NCBI GenBank assembly: GCA_958295645.1
Contig: OY282361.1
Span: forward strand, 1,578,501 to 1,642,500
Source of the DNA: Longimicrobiales bacterium
GTDB lineage: Bacteria > Gemmatimonadota > Gemmatimonadetes > Longimicrobiales > Gaopeijiaceae
Length of the DNA: 64,000 nt
Reading direction: 5' to 3'
In this document: positions 8,929 through 17,870 of the stretch, one piece after another
Layout of the letters: each line of letters starts with the position of its first letter
How positions within the stretch are numbered: position 1 is the first letter of the stretch
Program-made: the position numbers and the translations under genes
Notes under the pieces: generated by a model
What the model was told of the DNA's origin: nothing
What the model saw: the letters and a program-made list of their open reading frames with translations, nothing else
The model's database searches: none

Positions 8929-10190
8929 CACAGCAACTCTCCCAGACCGAAGGTGACGGCGCCGTCCCGGCTCACCTTCCACGCTCGCTGGTGGTTCTGG
9001 TGGTAGGCCGTCCGCTCTCCGCGCGCCCGCCACAGGTCGTGAATCGCCGGCTGCACGTATCCCGTCTCGTCGGTCGCGCGGCTGACGATCAAGGTCTCGC
9101 GGCCGTCCCATCGCCACAGGCGCCGGAAGCGGACGGTGGACTTGGAGAGGACCGGACCCTCCAGCTTCGCGTCGGCCCAGGACCGGCCTCCGTCCACGCT
9201 GACCTCCACGCGCGCGATCCGTCCCCGCCCGGACCAGGCCAGTCCCTCGATCTCCCACCACCCCGGCTCCGTCAACGCATACGGATAGGCGGGAAACGTG
9301 ACGATCGACTTGGCGTCCATCACGAAGCTGAACTGCCGGGCGGTGCCGTCCTTGAGCGGGTCGGTGTAGCGGGATGTCTCGTCCCTGGTCATCCCGGGGC
9401 GGTCCGCGACTTCGATGCGGCGCAACCACTTCACCTGCGCGTTGCCCTCCCAGCCGGGCAGCAGCAGCCGCACGGGGTAGCCCTGCTCCGGTCTGACGGC
9501 CTCGCCGTTCTGCCCGTAGGCCAGCATGGCGTCGTCCATGGCCTTGTCCAGGGGAACGCTGCGCGACATCACGGCGGCGTCGCTCCCCTCCGCGAGAATC
9601 CAGCTCGCGCCCGGCCGCACGCCGGCCTCGCGGAGGACCGTCGAGAGCATGACGCCGGTCCATTCGCTGGTGCTCACCAGCCCGTCGAGCTGCTGCGGGG
9701 TGATCCGCTCGGGCATCCGGTCGCGGTCGTAGGCGCCTCCCCCGTTGCCCGAGCACTCGATGAAGCAGATGCGCGACGTGCGAGGGAACCGCTTGAGCGC
9801 CGCCATGTCGAAGACTTGGGGCCTTTCGACCATGCCGTGCACGAGCAGCTCGTGAGCGGAGGCTTCGATTTGCGGAACGCCCGCGTGGTGGCGCTCGAAG
9901 TGCAGGTCCGAAGGCGTGATCACGCCGTACAATTCGTGCAAGGGCGTGCGGGACGAACTGGAGAGCGCCTGGGCGCGCAGGAGACGGCGAGGCTGTTCGC
10001 CCGGTGCGCGCGAACCGATCTCGGAGACGAGCCGGCCCGGCGTCTTCGTGGGATCGGCGAGGCGGGGGGACTCCTCCTGGCCGGCCAGCAAGGCCGCGTC
10101 CGAACGGCCCATGGCCACGCCCGCGGCCGCGGCGGAGGCCGTGGCGACCCAACGCCGTCTCGTCACGCCGAACCCGCCCTTGGAAGCCAT
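8928..10190 (-). CDS. Molybdopterin sulfite dehydrogenase (SoxC/SorA-like), Tat-exported
   Basis: Sulfite oxidase-fold molybdoenzyme, 420 residues. A twin-arginine signal (TRRRWVATASA, residues 10-20) sends it folded to the periplasm. The molybdenum cysteine is C146 in CFIECSGNG. VRLLLPGWEGNAQVKWLRRIEV is the typical oxidoreductase core, and a C-terminal Mo-co dimerisation domain follows (RIARVEVSVDGGRSW). With the cytochrome downstream it should oxidise sulfite or a related sulfur compound. No other sox genes are in the window, so I avoid the name soxC. It sits 35 nt after zapA and probably lies on the infC-pheT transcript. Confidence 0.9.
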   Translation of the reverse strand: MASKGGFGVTRRRWVATASAAAAGVAMGRSDAALLAGQEESPRLADPTKTPGRLVSEIGSRAPGEQPRRLLRAQALSSSSRTPLHELYGVITPSDLHFERHHAGVPQIEASAHELLVHGMVERPQVFDMAALKRFPRTSRICFIECSGNGGGAYDRDRMPERITPQQLDGLVSTSEWTGVMLSTVLREAGVRPGASWILAEGSDAAVMSRSVPLDKAMDDAMLAYGQNGEAVRPEQGYPVRLLLPGWEGNAQVKWLRRIEVADRPGMTRDETSRYTDPLKDGTARQFSFVMDAKSIVTFPAYPYALTEPGWWEIEGLAWSGRGRIARVEVSVDGGRSWADAKLEGPVLSKSTVRFRRLWRWDGRETLIVSRATDETGYVQPAIHDLWRARGERTAYHQNHQRAWKVSRDGAVTFGLGELL

Positions 10191-10225
10191 GGCTGCCGCC
10201 GCCTCTCCTCGCGGGCCGCCCCGCC

Positions 10226-10495
10226 TCAGCCCTTCAGAACTTCGTCGAGACGGGCGGCCAGCGACGCCGCCCCCGTCTGGTGCTTCACGAGGTCGTTGGC
10301 GAGCAACAGGGCCGCCATCACCGCCACCTTGGAGCGGTCCAGTCCCCCCTCGGCCGCCGCCTGCTTCATACGCTCGTCGACGATCGCCGCGCAGCGCTTG
10401 GTGTGGGACTCGTCCTCGCCGGTGCGCAACACGTATTCCTCGCCCGCGATCAAAACCCGTACCGCCCTGCGCCCGCCGCCCGGCGCCTCGCTCAC
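10226..10495 (-). CDS. zapA: Cell division protein ZapA
   Basis: Small FtsZ-ring-associated protein of 89 residues. VRVLIAGEEYVLRTGEDESH is the N-terminal ZapA strand region, and AAIVDERMKQAA and KVAVMAALLLANDLV match the helical part. The GTG start overlaps the stop of the upstream coiled-coil gene as GTGA, so the two are probably made together. Confidence 0.88.
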   Translation of the reverse strand: MSEAPGGGRRAVRVLIAGEEYVLRTGEDESHTKRCAAIVDERMKQAAAEGGLDRSKVAVMAALLLANDLVKHQTGAASLAARLDEVLKG

Positions 10496-10806
10496 TGCCG
10501 CGCCTCCAGAAACCGAATCCGCGCCAGCACGCGGTCGATCTCCTGCCGACCCGCCTGGATCCGGCTCCGCAACAACTCGTTCTCGGCCTCCAGCTCGGAC
10601 AGGCGGCCGGTCAGCGCCACCGGGTCGCGCTTGCCGCCCACGAACTGCCGCAACAACTCGTCGCTTCGCTTCGCGCGCTCCTCCGCCATGGCCGCCCGCC
10701 GCCTGGCGCTGCGCACTTCCTCCGCAACCCGGCCGACGGTCTCCGCCAGCGACTCCATCGCCGAATCGCTCCCTGCCGACGCCGGTTCAGCCCCTTGGCT
10801 CGACAC
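10492..10806 (-). CDS. Short coiled-coil protein, possible ZapB-like partner of ZapA
   Basis: A 104-residue hydrophilic protein made largely of heptad-like helix (LSELEAENELLRSRIQAG). The GTG start at 10806 is supported by a strong AAGGAGG 6 nt upstream; it overlaps the pheT end by 20 nt. A later ATG at 10758 is possible but lacks that site. ZapB of E. coli is a short coiled coil that works with ZapA; here the tight pairing with zapA suggests a similar role, but homology is not shown. Confidence 0.7.
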   Translation of the reverse strand: MSSQGAEPASAGSDSAMESLAETVGRVAEEVRSARRRAAMAEERAKRSDELLRQFVGGKRDPVALTGRLSELEAENELLRSRIQAGRQEIDRVLARIRFLEARQ

Positions 10807-13228
10807 TGGTCTCCTCCTTGGCTCGGGCGACCGCCCGCCGAAATGCCCGTTCGACCTCCCTCTCCGTCAGAGTTCTGCCCCGGGCGCGGAAGCGCAAGCG
10901 CACAGCCACCGACCGCATCCCCGCCGGCAGGTCGTCTCCCTCGTAGACGTCGAACACTTCCGCGTGCTCGACCAGCGGGCCGCCCCCCCTCCTGGCCGCC
11001 TCCAAGACGCGTCCCGCGGGCGTGCCCGTCGGCGCCAAGAAGGCCACGTCGCGCTGCGAGGCCGGGTGGTCCGGCAGGTCTCGGACCGTCGCCTCGGGTC
11101 GTGCCGGCGGCCGCTCCGGCAACACCGCTTCGGCGCCCACGAGCACGCCCGCCCACGGCGGTACGTCCACCTGGTCCGCGGCGACTTCGCCCGCCCGGCC
11201 CACCACCTCGCCGGCCCCGTCCAGCAACTCGAAGCAGCGGCCTGCCGCGAAGGCCCCCGTCTCCGCACCTGGGGGCGCTTGGGCCAGGCGGCCGCCGGGG
11301 TGCGTCTCCTCGGCCACGATCTCCAGCACGCGGGCCGCGTCGAACACGTCGAAGGCCTCCGCCGGGCGGGACCAGTGGGACGGCTGGCGGGCGCCCGCGA
11401 GCAGGACGGCGACCCGCGCGGACTCGGCCGGCGGCTTGCCGTCGCCCGCCGGCGCGAAGGCCGTGCCGATCTCGAAGAGCCGCACGTTCCGTAGGCCGCG
11501 GGCCATGTTGCGCTCCAGGTGTCCCAGGAGTCCCGACAGACGGTCGCGGCGCAGGAACCCCTCGGTCGCGGAGGCCGGGTTCAGCACGGCGACGTCCCCG
11601 TCCTTCGCGGAGCAGAGCGCCGGCGTGTGGGCTTCGCTGAAGCCTTCGGCGGCCAGCCGCGCCCGCAACGCGTCCTCCAAGTCGAACAGGGGGTGGCCGG
11701 GCGTCGTGCCGATCCGGAACGGCTGCAACGTCTCGGGGAAGGCGTCGTAGCCGTGCGCCCGCGCAACCTCCTCGATCAGGTCGGCTTCGCGCAGCGTGTC
11801 GTGGGCGCGGTGGCCGGGAACGCGCACCTGCAGGGCGTCCGCGTCGTCCTCCCGCGGCTCGATTTCGTACCCGAGCGGCTCCAAGAGCCCGGCGACGGCC
11901 TCAGGCGCGAAGTGCACGCCCAGCACCTTCGCGACCCGCGACGGGCGGAGCGCGACGACCGGCGGCTCCCAGGGCGACGGGCAGGCGTCGAGGACGGCCT
12001 CCACGTCACCTCCCGCAACCGCCTGGACCAGGTCGGCGGCGCGAATGGCGGCCACTGCCGCCGAAGCGGGATCGACCCCGCGTTCGAAGCGGTAGCTGGC
12101 GTCGGTGGACATGTCGAGGATCCGCCGGCCCGCCCGGACGCGCTTGGGGTCGAAGAGCGCGCACTCGAGCACGACGTCGGTGGTCTCGGAGGCGACTTCG
12201 GAGTCCCGGCCGCCCATGACGCCGGCCACCGCAACCGGACCCTCGGCGTCGCGAACGGAGAGGATGCGCGGATCGAGGGCGCGGCGGCGGCCGTCGAGGG
12301 TGACGAGGGACTCGCCCGCGCGGGCCGGGCCGACCACGATGGACGGGCCGGCGAGCCGGGCCAGGTCGAATGCGTGCATGGGCTGTCCCAGCTCCAGCAT
12401 CACGTAGTTGGTGGCGTCCACCACGTTGTTGACCGGACGCGCGCCGGCGGCCCGCAACCGGTTCGCGAGCCAGGCGGGCGACGGGCCGACCGTCAGGCCT
12501 CTGATCACGACGGCGAGGTAGCGGGGGCAGAGCGCCGGGTCTTCGATGCGAACGACGACCCCTCCGCCGGAGGCAGTCGCGGCCGGGGCGGCCGAGACCA
12601 ACGCCTCCGCCTTGCGCCCGCCGCCCTCGCCAGAGTCCCCGCCGGGCAATTCCGGCAGGACGATTCCCGCGTCTCCCCGCGGATGCAGCTCTCGCGCCAC
12701 GCCCGCGTGCGAGAGGAGATCGCCCCGATTGGGGGTGACCTCGACTTCCAGCCGCAGGTCGTCCAGCCCCATCGCCCCGGCGAACGAGGCGCCCACCTCC
12801 TGCCGGCCGCCAAGCAGCATGATGCCCTCGTGATCCGTCCCCAGACCCAACTCCCGTTCGGAGCACAGCATCCCTTCGCTGTATTCCCCCCGGATCTTGC
12901 GCCGGCCGATCTTGAAGCCGCCGGGCAGAACCGCGCCCACGGGGGCGAAGGGATAGAAGGCGCCCGCCTGCACGTTGGGCGCTCCGCAGACAACCGGGAC
13001 CTCGCCGTCCGGACCCGCAACCCGGCACAGGACAAGGCGGTCGGCGTTGGGGTGCGGCCCCGCCGACAGCACGCGGCCCACGACCACGTCCTGCAACCCT
13101 TCCGCCAGATCGACCGCGCGCTCCACGGGCGCGCCCCGCATGGCCAGCCGGTCCATGGCATCGCCCGGCGACAGCTCCTCCTCCAGTCCAGGGGCCACGC
13201 TGCAAAGCCAGCGCCAGGAGACGTTCAC
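10787..13228 (-). CDS. pheT: Phenylalanyl-tRNA synthetase beta subunit
   Basis: Beta subunit of the alpha2-beta2 enzyme that charges tRNA-Phe; 813 residues, normal length. The N-terminal tRNA-binding domain spans about 43-155 (VGRVLSAGPHPNADRLVLCRV), then B3/B4 editing (NNVVDATNYVMLELGQPMHA), B5, the catalytic-like core, and the C-terminal FDX-ACB domain (RDVAFLAPTGTPAGRVLEAA). I chose GTG 13228, which begins VNVSWRWLCS and has GGAGGG upstream; an ATG/GTG further up would read into pheS. It lies 16 nt after pheS. Confidence 0.97.
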   Translation of the reverse strand: MNVSWRWLCSVAPGLEEELSPGDAMDRLAMRGAPVERAVDLAEGLQDVVVGRVLSAGPHPNADRLVLCRVAGPDGEVPVVCGAPNVQAGAFYPFAPVGAVLPGGFKIGRRKIRGEYSEGMLCSERELGLGTDHEGIMLLGGRQEVGASFAGAMGLDDLRLEVEVTPNRGDLLSHAGVARELHPRGDAGIVLPELPGGDSGEGGGRKAEALVSAAPAATASGGGVVVRIEDPALCPRYLAVVIRGLTVGPSPAWLANRLRAAGARPVNNVVDATNYVMLELGQPMHAFDLARLAGPSIVVGPARAGESLVTLDGRRRALDPRILSVRDAEGPVAVAGVMGGRDSEVASETTDVVLECALFDPKRVRAGRRILDMSTDASYRFERGVDPASAAVAAIRAADLVQAVAGGDVEAVLDACPSPWEPPVVALRPSRVAKVLGVHFAPEAVAGLLEPLGYEIEPREDDADALQVRVPGHRAHDTLREADLIEEVARAHGYDAFPETLQPFRIGTTPGHPLFDLEDALRARLAAEGFSEAHTPALCSAKDGDVAVLNPASATEGFLRRDRLSGLLGHLERNMARGLRNVRLFEIGTAFAPAGDGKPPAESARVAVLLAGARQPSHWSRPAEAFDVFDAARVLEIVAEETHPGGRLAQAPPGAETGAFAAGRCFELLDGAGEVVGRAGEVAADQVDVPPWAGVLVGAEAVLPERPPARPEATVRDLPDHPASQRDVAFLAPTGTPAGRVLEAARRGGGPLVEHAEVFDVYEGDDLPAGMRSVAVRLRFRARGRTLTEREVERAFRRAVARAKEETSVEPRG

Positions 13229-13244
13229 GTCCGGCCCTCCACGG

Positions 13245-14258
13245 TCAGGCGAACTGCCGCAGGAAGCGCATGTCGTTCTCGAAGAACAGGCGGATGTCCC
13301 GAATCCCGTGGCGGAGCATGGCCACCCGCGCCGGTCCCATGCCGAAGGCCCAGCCGGTGTACCGCTCGGGGTCGCAGCCCACGTTCTCCAGCACGGCCGG
13401 ATCGACCATTCCCGCGCCCATGACTTCAATCCATCCGGTCTCCTCCCGCGAACCGTCCTCCCGGACGACGACGCGCTTCACGTCCACTTCCGCCGAGGGC
13501 TCGGTGAACGGAAAGAAGGACGGACGGAACCGCACCTGGGTGTCCGGCCCCCAGAACCGCCTGGCGAACTCGGCCAGCGTCGCCTTGAAGTCCACGAACG
13601 TGACGCCCTCGTCCACCACCAGGCCCTCGATCTGCGCGAAGGCGGGCGTGTGCGTGGCGTCGTACGTGTCGCGGCGGTACACCATGCCGGGAGCGACGAT
13701 GCGGACCGGCGGGGGATGCCGCTCCAGCGTGCGGATCTGCACCGGCGACGTGTGGCTTCGGAGCAGCAACCCGGGCGCCAGATAGAGCGTGTCCTGCTCG
13801 TCGGCGGCGGGATGGTCGAGCGGCGTGTTGAGGGCGACGAAGTTGTACCATTCGGTCTCCGCCTCGGGGCCGCGGACCCGGGTGAAGCCCAGGCTGCGGA
13901 AGATGGCCCAGACGTCGGCGATCGCCCGGCTCACCGGATGAACCGAGCCCTGCCACCGGCGGCGCGGCGGCAACGAGAGATCGGGTTCTGCGGCACTTCC
14001 CGGGTTGGCCGTCTCCGCCAGGCTCGCGGCGCGTTCGTCCAGCGCCCGGGCCAACGCGGCCTTGATCCGGTTGGCCTCGGCGCCCGCCTTCGGCCGCTCC
14101 TCGGGGGCCATGCGCCCCAGGCCGCGCAGAATGGCGGAAAGCCGACCCTCCTTGCGTCCCAGGTAGCGGACGCGCACCTGCTCCAAGGCGTTCGCCGCGG
14201 AAGCGTCGCGGATCGCGGCGAGAGCTTCCGCTTCGAGCCGCTGGAGTTCCTCGGTCAC
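13245..14258 (-). CDS. pheS: Phenylalanyl-tRNA synthetase alpha subunit
   Basis: Catalytic alpha subunit, 337 residues. An N-terminal coiled coil (about 1-85) binds tRNA. The class II core includes HPVSRAIADVWAIFRSLGF, DTLYLAPGLLLRSHTSPVQIR and the final motif GMGPARVAMLRHGIRDIRLFFEND. It starts with GTG. It follows rplT by 46 nt, the usual order infC-rpmI-rplT-pheS-pheT. Confidence 0.97.
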   Translation of the reverse strand: MTEELQRLEAEALAAIRDASAANALEQVRVRYLGRKEGRLSAILRGLGRMAPEERPKAGAEANRIKAALARALDERAASLAETANPGSAAEPDLSLPPRRRWQGSVHPVSRAIADVWAIFRSLGFTRVRGPEAETEWYNFVALNTPLDHPAADEQDTLYLAPGLLLRSHTSPVQIRTLERHPPPVRIVAPGMVYRRDTYDATHTPAFAQIEGLVVDEGVTFVDFKATLAEFARRFWGPDTQVRFRPSFFPFTEPSAEVDVKRVVVREDGSREETGWIEVMGAGMVDPAVLENVGCDPERYTGWAFGMGPARVAMLRHGIRDIRLFFENDMRFLRQFA

Positions 14259-14304
14259 GGAAGCGCTTGGCGGGGGCGGGCCGAGTTCTGGGGCCGGCCC
14301 CGTC

Positions 14305-14670
14305 CTACCCCTTGTCGCCGAGCGCGCCCTTGGCCCGGTCGACGAGGGAAGCGAAGGCTTCGGGGCTTCTCGCCGCCAAGTCGGCCAGCGCCTTGCGATC
14401 CAACTCGACGCCGGCGGTGCGGAGACCGTTCATGAACCGGGAGTAGGACAAGCCGTGCTCCCTTGCCCCGGCGTTGATGCGGGCGATCCACAGCCGCCTG
14501 AAGTTCCGCTTCTTCTTCTTGCGGTCCCGGTAGGCGTGCTCCCAGCCCTTCTCGACGGCGTCCTTGGCCGTCCGGTACAAGTTCTTGCGCCCGCCGAAGT
14601 ACCCCTTGGCGGCGCCGAGTATCTTCTTCTTCCGCTTGTTGCGGGCTACCGACCGGGTCGAGCGCGGCAT
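14305..14670 (-). CDS. rplT: 50S ribosomal protein L20
   Basis: Early-assembly 23S rRNA-binding protein of 121 residues, with the basic N-terminal tail ([21 protein letters not shown]) and the globular part ([18 protein letters not shown]). It lies 15 nt after rpmI. In other bacteria L20 represses this operon through leader RNA; no such structure was verified here. Confidence 0.97.
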   Translation of the reverse strand: MPRSTRSVARNKRKKKILGAAKGYFGGRKNLYRTAKDAVEKGWEHAYRDRKKKKRNFRRLWIARINAGAREHGLSYSRFMNGLRTAGVELDRKALADLAARSPEAFASLVDRAKGALGDKG

Positions 14671-14685
14671 CTGGACGTTCTCCCG

Positions 14686-14883
14686 TTACGAGCCTGGAAG
14701 CATTCGCCGCACCCGCGAGACGTCGGCCTGCGACGCCAGCGTGCCCGTGCGAAGCCTGCGCTTGCGCTTCCTGTTCTTCTTCGTGAGGATGTGCGACTTG
14801 TAGGCGCGCATCCTCGTCAGCTTGCCGCGTCCGGTGCGGCGGAAGCGCTTCGCGGCGCCTCGATTCGACTTCATCTTGGGCAT
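14686..14883 (-). CDS. rpmI: 50S ribosomal protein L35
   Basis: Protein of 65 residues beginning [14 protein letters not shown], with the basic [20 protein letters not shown] core of L35. It lies 41 nt after infC and 15 nt before rplT, in the standard order. Confidence 0.97.
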   Translation of the reverse strand: MPKMKSNRGAAKRFRRTGRGKLTRMRAYKSHILTKKNRKRKRRLRTGTLASQADVSRVRRMLPGS

Positions 14884-14924
14884 CTTGTTCCGTCCGAACG
14901 TTGGTGAGTCCTTCGAGTTCTCGG

Positions 14925-15440
14925 TCAGCTCTTGAGCGGTGAAATGATGGTCGACATCTGGCGGCCTTCGAAGTTCGGGTACTGTTCGACCTTTCCCTGC
15001 TCCTCCAAGTCGCGCGTAAGGCGAGCCAAGACCTGTTGTCCCAGTTCCGGGTGGGCCACTTGGCGACCGCGAAACATGACCGTCAGCTTGACTTTGTTGC
15101 CGTCCTCCAGAAACCGCCGGGCGTGAGACAGCTTGAAGTCGTAGTCGTGGTTCTCGATGCCGGGCCGGAACTTCACCTCCTTGACCTGTACCGTGTGCTG
15201 CTTCCTTCGTGCCTCCCGGGCCGCCCTCGCCGCCTTGTACTTGTACTTTCCGTAATCCATCATGCGAACCACCGGAGGCCTGGAGTCGGGAGCCACTTCC
15301 ACCAAGTCGAGCCCTTGCTCTCCGGCCCGCATGCGAGCCTCGTCCAGGGAAACGATTCCGACCTGCCCTCCGTTTTGGTCGATCAGGCGAATTGGACTGA
15401 TTCGGATCTGCTCGTTCACCCGGACACGTTTTTCTACGAT
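14925..15440 (-). CDS. infC: Translation initiation factor IF-3, predicted ATC start
   Basis: IF-3 binds the 30S subunit and checks start codons and initiator tRNA. The N-domain reads [18 protein letters not shown] and the C-domain carries [20 protein letters not shown] and [11 protein letters not shown]. No ATG or GTG stands at a sensible start. The only canonical start upstream is a TTG at 15497 with no ribosome-binding site. ATC at 15440, with AGGAG 9 nt before it, gives a 171-residue protein of normal length. Non-canonical infC starts (ATT in E. coli) underlie IF-3 autoregulation. A GTG at 15419 (V8) is a weaker alternative, lacking a binding site. Confidence 0.93.
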   Translation of the reverse strand: MVEKRVRVNEQIRISPIRLIDQNGGQVGIVSLDEARMRAGEQGLDLVEVAPDSRPPVVRMMDYGKYKYKAARAAREARRKQHTVQVKEVKFRPGIENHDYDFKLSHARRFLEDGNKVKLTVMFRGRQVAHPELGQQVLARLTRDLEEQGKVEQYPNFEGRQMSTIISPLKS

Positions 15441-15613
15441 CTTGACACTCTCCTCGCTCCGTGCGGGGCCGATGCCGGCCCGAGAACCGGACGGCAACCG
15501 GGACCCCGGCGCCGTTGCGCCGAACTAGGCAGACCGAGCCGCCCGCAACCTGTCGCGCGCCCCATGCGCCGGACGTCGCCGCACGGCCCGCCGAAAAAAT
15601 GGTGCAGACCTTA

Positions 15614-15642
15614 AGTATCGGCTCTTGCCGGAACAGGGTCAA
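15614..15642 (-). promoter_or_regulatory. Promoter of the infC-rpmI-rplT-pheST operon
   Basis: On the minus strand TTGACC (15637-15642) and GATACT (15614-15619) are spaced by exactly 17 nt. Transcription would begin near 15607, giving a leader of about 165 nt before the infC ATC codon, long enough for regulatory structure. This is one of the best sigma-70-like matches in the window. Confidence 0.65.
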
Positions 15643-15789
15643 CCCCCCACTATTGCCTCGGACGCCGCCGCCGGGTCACGGGCTTCGGGCAGACCCGACC
15701 CGCCGGATCCGTCGCTTCCCGACCACTCCCCGAGTTCCCGGCCCCGGACCTCGCATCGAGCAACGCGCATCGCGGTGAACGAAACGCAC

Positions 15790-15975
15790 ATGGACGGCCG
15801 GCGCACCGAGCGCACCACGGCGCCCGATTGCGGTTCGGACGCCGGCCCCCCTCCGCCCCCGGCATCCGAACCATCCGCCGAGCCCGCCTTCGGCCGGGTC
15901 CTGGCCCAGGTGCTCCTGGTCCAGCTCGCCGCGCTAGGCCTTCTGTGGGCGCTCCAGGCCGCCTACCACCGCTGA
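15790..15975 (+). CDS. Small single-span membrane protein before the symporter
   Basis: A 61-residue product with a proline-rich, charged N-terminal half and one hydrophobic helix near the C-terminus (VLAQVLLVQLAALGLLWALQ). It ends 18 nt before the sodium:solute symporter on the same strand. Several symporters of that family are preceded by a small membrane protein, so an accessory role is plausible. GTG 15775 is an in-frame alternative start. No family was recognised and the ribosome-binding site is weak. Confidence 0.5.
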   Translation: MDGRRTERTTAPDCGSDAGPPPPPASEPSAEPAFGRVLAQVLLVQLAALGLLWALQAAYHR

Positions 15976-15993
15976 CGCCGCGCGGGCAACTCC

Positions 15994-17700
15994 GTGGACC
16001 CCCTAAACTGGATCGTCGTCGCCGCCTACCTGGCCTACGTCGTCGTCGACGGCCTGCGCCGCTCCAAGGGCACGCACCGCATCGAAGGCTACTTTCTGGC
16101 CGGGCGGTCGCTGCCGTGGTGGGCGGTGGGGCTGTCGGTCATGGCCACCCAGCTCTCCGCGATCACGTTGATCGGCACAACCGGCCAGGGCGCCACCGAC
16201 GGCCTCCGCTTCGTGCAGTTCTACTTTGGGCTTCCCCTGGCCATGGCGCTGCTGGGCGTGACCCTGGTGCCACTGTTGCGCGGCGCGAAGGTCTACACCG
16301 CCTACGAGTACCTGGAGCGTCGATTCGGTCCCAGCACGCGGGCCTTGACGGCCTTCCTCTTCCTCGTCTCGCGCGGGTTGGCGGCGGGCACGATCATCAG
16401 CGCGCCGGGCGTCGTGTTCTCGGCCGTCTTCGGGTGGCCGCTGGCTTGGAGCGTAGCCCTCGTCGGGGCGCCCACGGTTCTCTACACCATGGCCGGCGGC
16501 ATTCAGGCGGTGACCTGGACCGACGTCAAGCAAATGTTCTTGATCGTGGCGGCGCTGGTCGCGGTCGTGGCCGTGCTTTTCGTGCAGATGCCCGTGTCGC
16601 CGGGCGACGCGTTTCAGATCGCGGGCGCCACCGGGCGTCTCCAAGTATTCGACTTCTCGTTTTCGTTCAGCGAGAAGTACACGTTCTGGTCCGGGCTCTT
16701 CGGGGGCACGGTCTTGATGATGTCCTACTTCGGCGCCGACCAGAGCCAAGTGCAACGCTACTTGGCGGCCCGGTCCGTCCGCGCGGCCAAGACCTCCCTT
16801 CTCATGAGCGCCTACTGGAAGATTCCCCTCCAGGCCTGCGTGCTGTTGCTGGGCGTGCTGATCTTCGTCTTCTACCAGTTCCAGCGGCCCCCGCTCCTCT
16901 TCAATCCCGCCCACGAGAGAGCCGTCGTCGAGGCGCGGGCGGACGAATACGAGGCTCTCCAGAGCCGCTTCGACGAGGCGTTCGCGTTGCGCGAGACCGC
17001 GGCCCGGCAGGCGGCGGACGCCCCGAACGAGACGGCCGCGGCCCGCGCCCTGGACGCCTTTCAAGCCCGCGAGGCCGCCGCGCAGGAGATCCGCGGCGAA
17101 GCGCTGGCGTTGGCGCAGGAGGTGACCGGCGAGAGGCCCGAAGACGTCAACTACATCGTCCCCCGCTTCGTGCTGGGGAATCTTCCCGTCGGGTTCGCGG
17201 GGCTGTTCGTGGCGGCGATACTGGCCGCGGCCATGTCGAGCGTGTCGTCCGAACTCAACTCGCTCTCGACGGCCACGGTCGTGGACTTCTACCGGCGCTG
17301 GTTCCGCCCCGAGGCCGGCGACGCCCACTACTTGGCGGTGTCGAAGGTCGCGACCGCGTGTTGGGGGCTGTTCGCCTGCGGGGTCGCGGTCTACGCGGCC
17401 AGCTTGGGGTCGCTGATCGAAGTGGTCAACCGGTTCGGCTCGTTCTTCTACGGATCCATTCTCGGGGTGTTCTTGCTGGCGATGATTCCCGGCACGCGCG
17501 AGGTTGGGGCGGTTGCCGGCCTGGTCGCCGGGATGACGGCCGTCGGGCTCGTCAGTCTCTTCGCGCCGGAAGTGGAATTCCTCTGGCACAACGTGATCGG
17601 GGCCGGAGTCGTGGTCGCGGTGGGCACGGCTGCGAGCGGGGCCGCCGCCGTTCGCGCCCGGGCGGACGGTTCGGCCCAGCGACAGGGCCGCGGATCGTAG
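15994..17700 (+). CDS. Sodium:solute symporter (SSS family) with a helical insert
   Basis: Inner-membrane sodium-coupled transporter of 568 residues with about 13 hydrophobic spans. Family features include EGYFLAGRSLPWWAVGLSVMATQLSAIT near the N-terminus and MAGGIQAVTWTDVKQ in the core. AAAMSSVSSELNSLSTATVVDFYRRW near residues 410-435 is the typical SSS motif. Between spans, roughly residues 305-385 form a hydrophilic, glutamate/alanine-rich insert (EARADEYEALQSRFDEAFAL) that most members lack. The substrate is not predictable. GTG start at 15994. Confidence 0.9.
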   Translation: MDPLNWIVVAAYLAYVVVDGLRRSKGTHRIEGYFLAGRSLPWWAVGLSVMATQLSAITLIGTTGQGATDGLRFVQFYFGLPLAMALLGVTLVPLLRGAKVYTAYEYLERRFGPSTRALTAFLFLVSRGLAAGTIISAPGVVFSAVFGWPLAWSVALVGAPTVLYTMAGGIQAVTWTDVKQMFLIVAALVAVVAVLFVQMPVSPGDAFQIAGATGRLQVFDFSFSFSEKYTFWSGLFGGTVLMMSYFGADQSQVQRYLAARSVRAAKTSLLMSAYWKIPLQACVLLLGVLIFVFYQFQRPPLLFNPAHERAVVEARADEYEALQSRFDEAFALRETAARQAADAPNETAAARALDAFQAREAAAQEIRGEALALAQEVTGERPEDVNYIVPRFVLGNLPVGFAGLFVAAILAAAMSSVSSELNSLSTATVVDFYRRWFRPEAGDAHYLAVSKVATACWGLFACGVAVYAASLGSLIEVVNRFGSFFYGSILGVFLLAMIPGTREVGAVAGLVAGMTAVGLVSLFAPEVEFLWHNVIGAGVVVAVGTAASGAAAVRARADGSAQRQGRGS

Positions 17701-17798
17701 ACGTCGCCGGGCGCCGCAGGCATGGCCGCGTTCCGAGTTTCCCGTACCCGATTGCTTCGGCGCGCCGCTTCGGATTATCTTTCGGCGTCTTCTCCCTC

Positions 17799-17816
17799 GC
17801 CCGGACTCGTCCGGGC
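17799..17816 (+). other. Short perfect hairpin between the symporter and potA
   Basis: GCCCGGA and TCCGGGC (7 bp each) flank a 4-nt loop, 55 nt before potA. There is no T-run after it, so it is not a classical terminator. It may be a leader structure of the pot operon or a weak stop after the symporter. The surrounding 170 nt hold no gene. Confidence 0.4.
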
Positions 17817-17870
17817 TCGACGTCCGCCTAGACTGGCGGCCCTCTTTCTGGCCCTGCGAGGACGACCCGC

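Noticed and set aside
13229-13429. A 67-codon N-terminal extension of pheT
   Set aside because: It reads antisense-like sequence within pheS and lacks homology; GTG 13228 with GGAGGG fits the family start.
17740-17790. TTGCTT and GATTAT as a promoter for potA
   Set aside because: The spacer is only 15 nt and both elements are partial; not strong enough to list.
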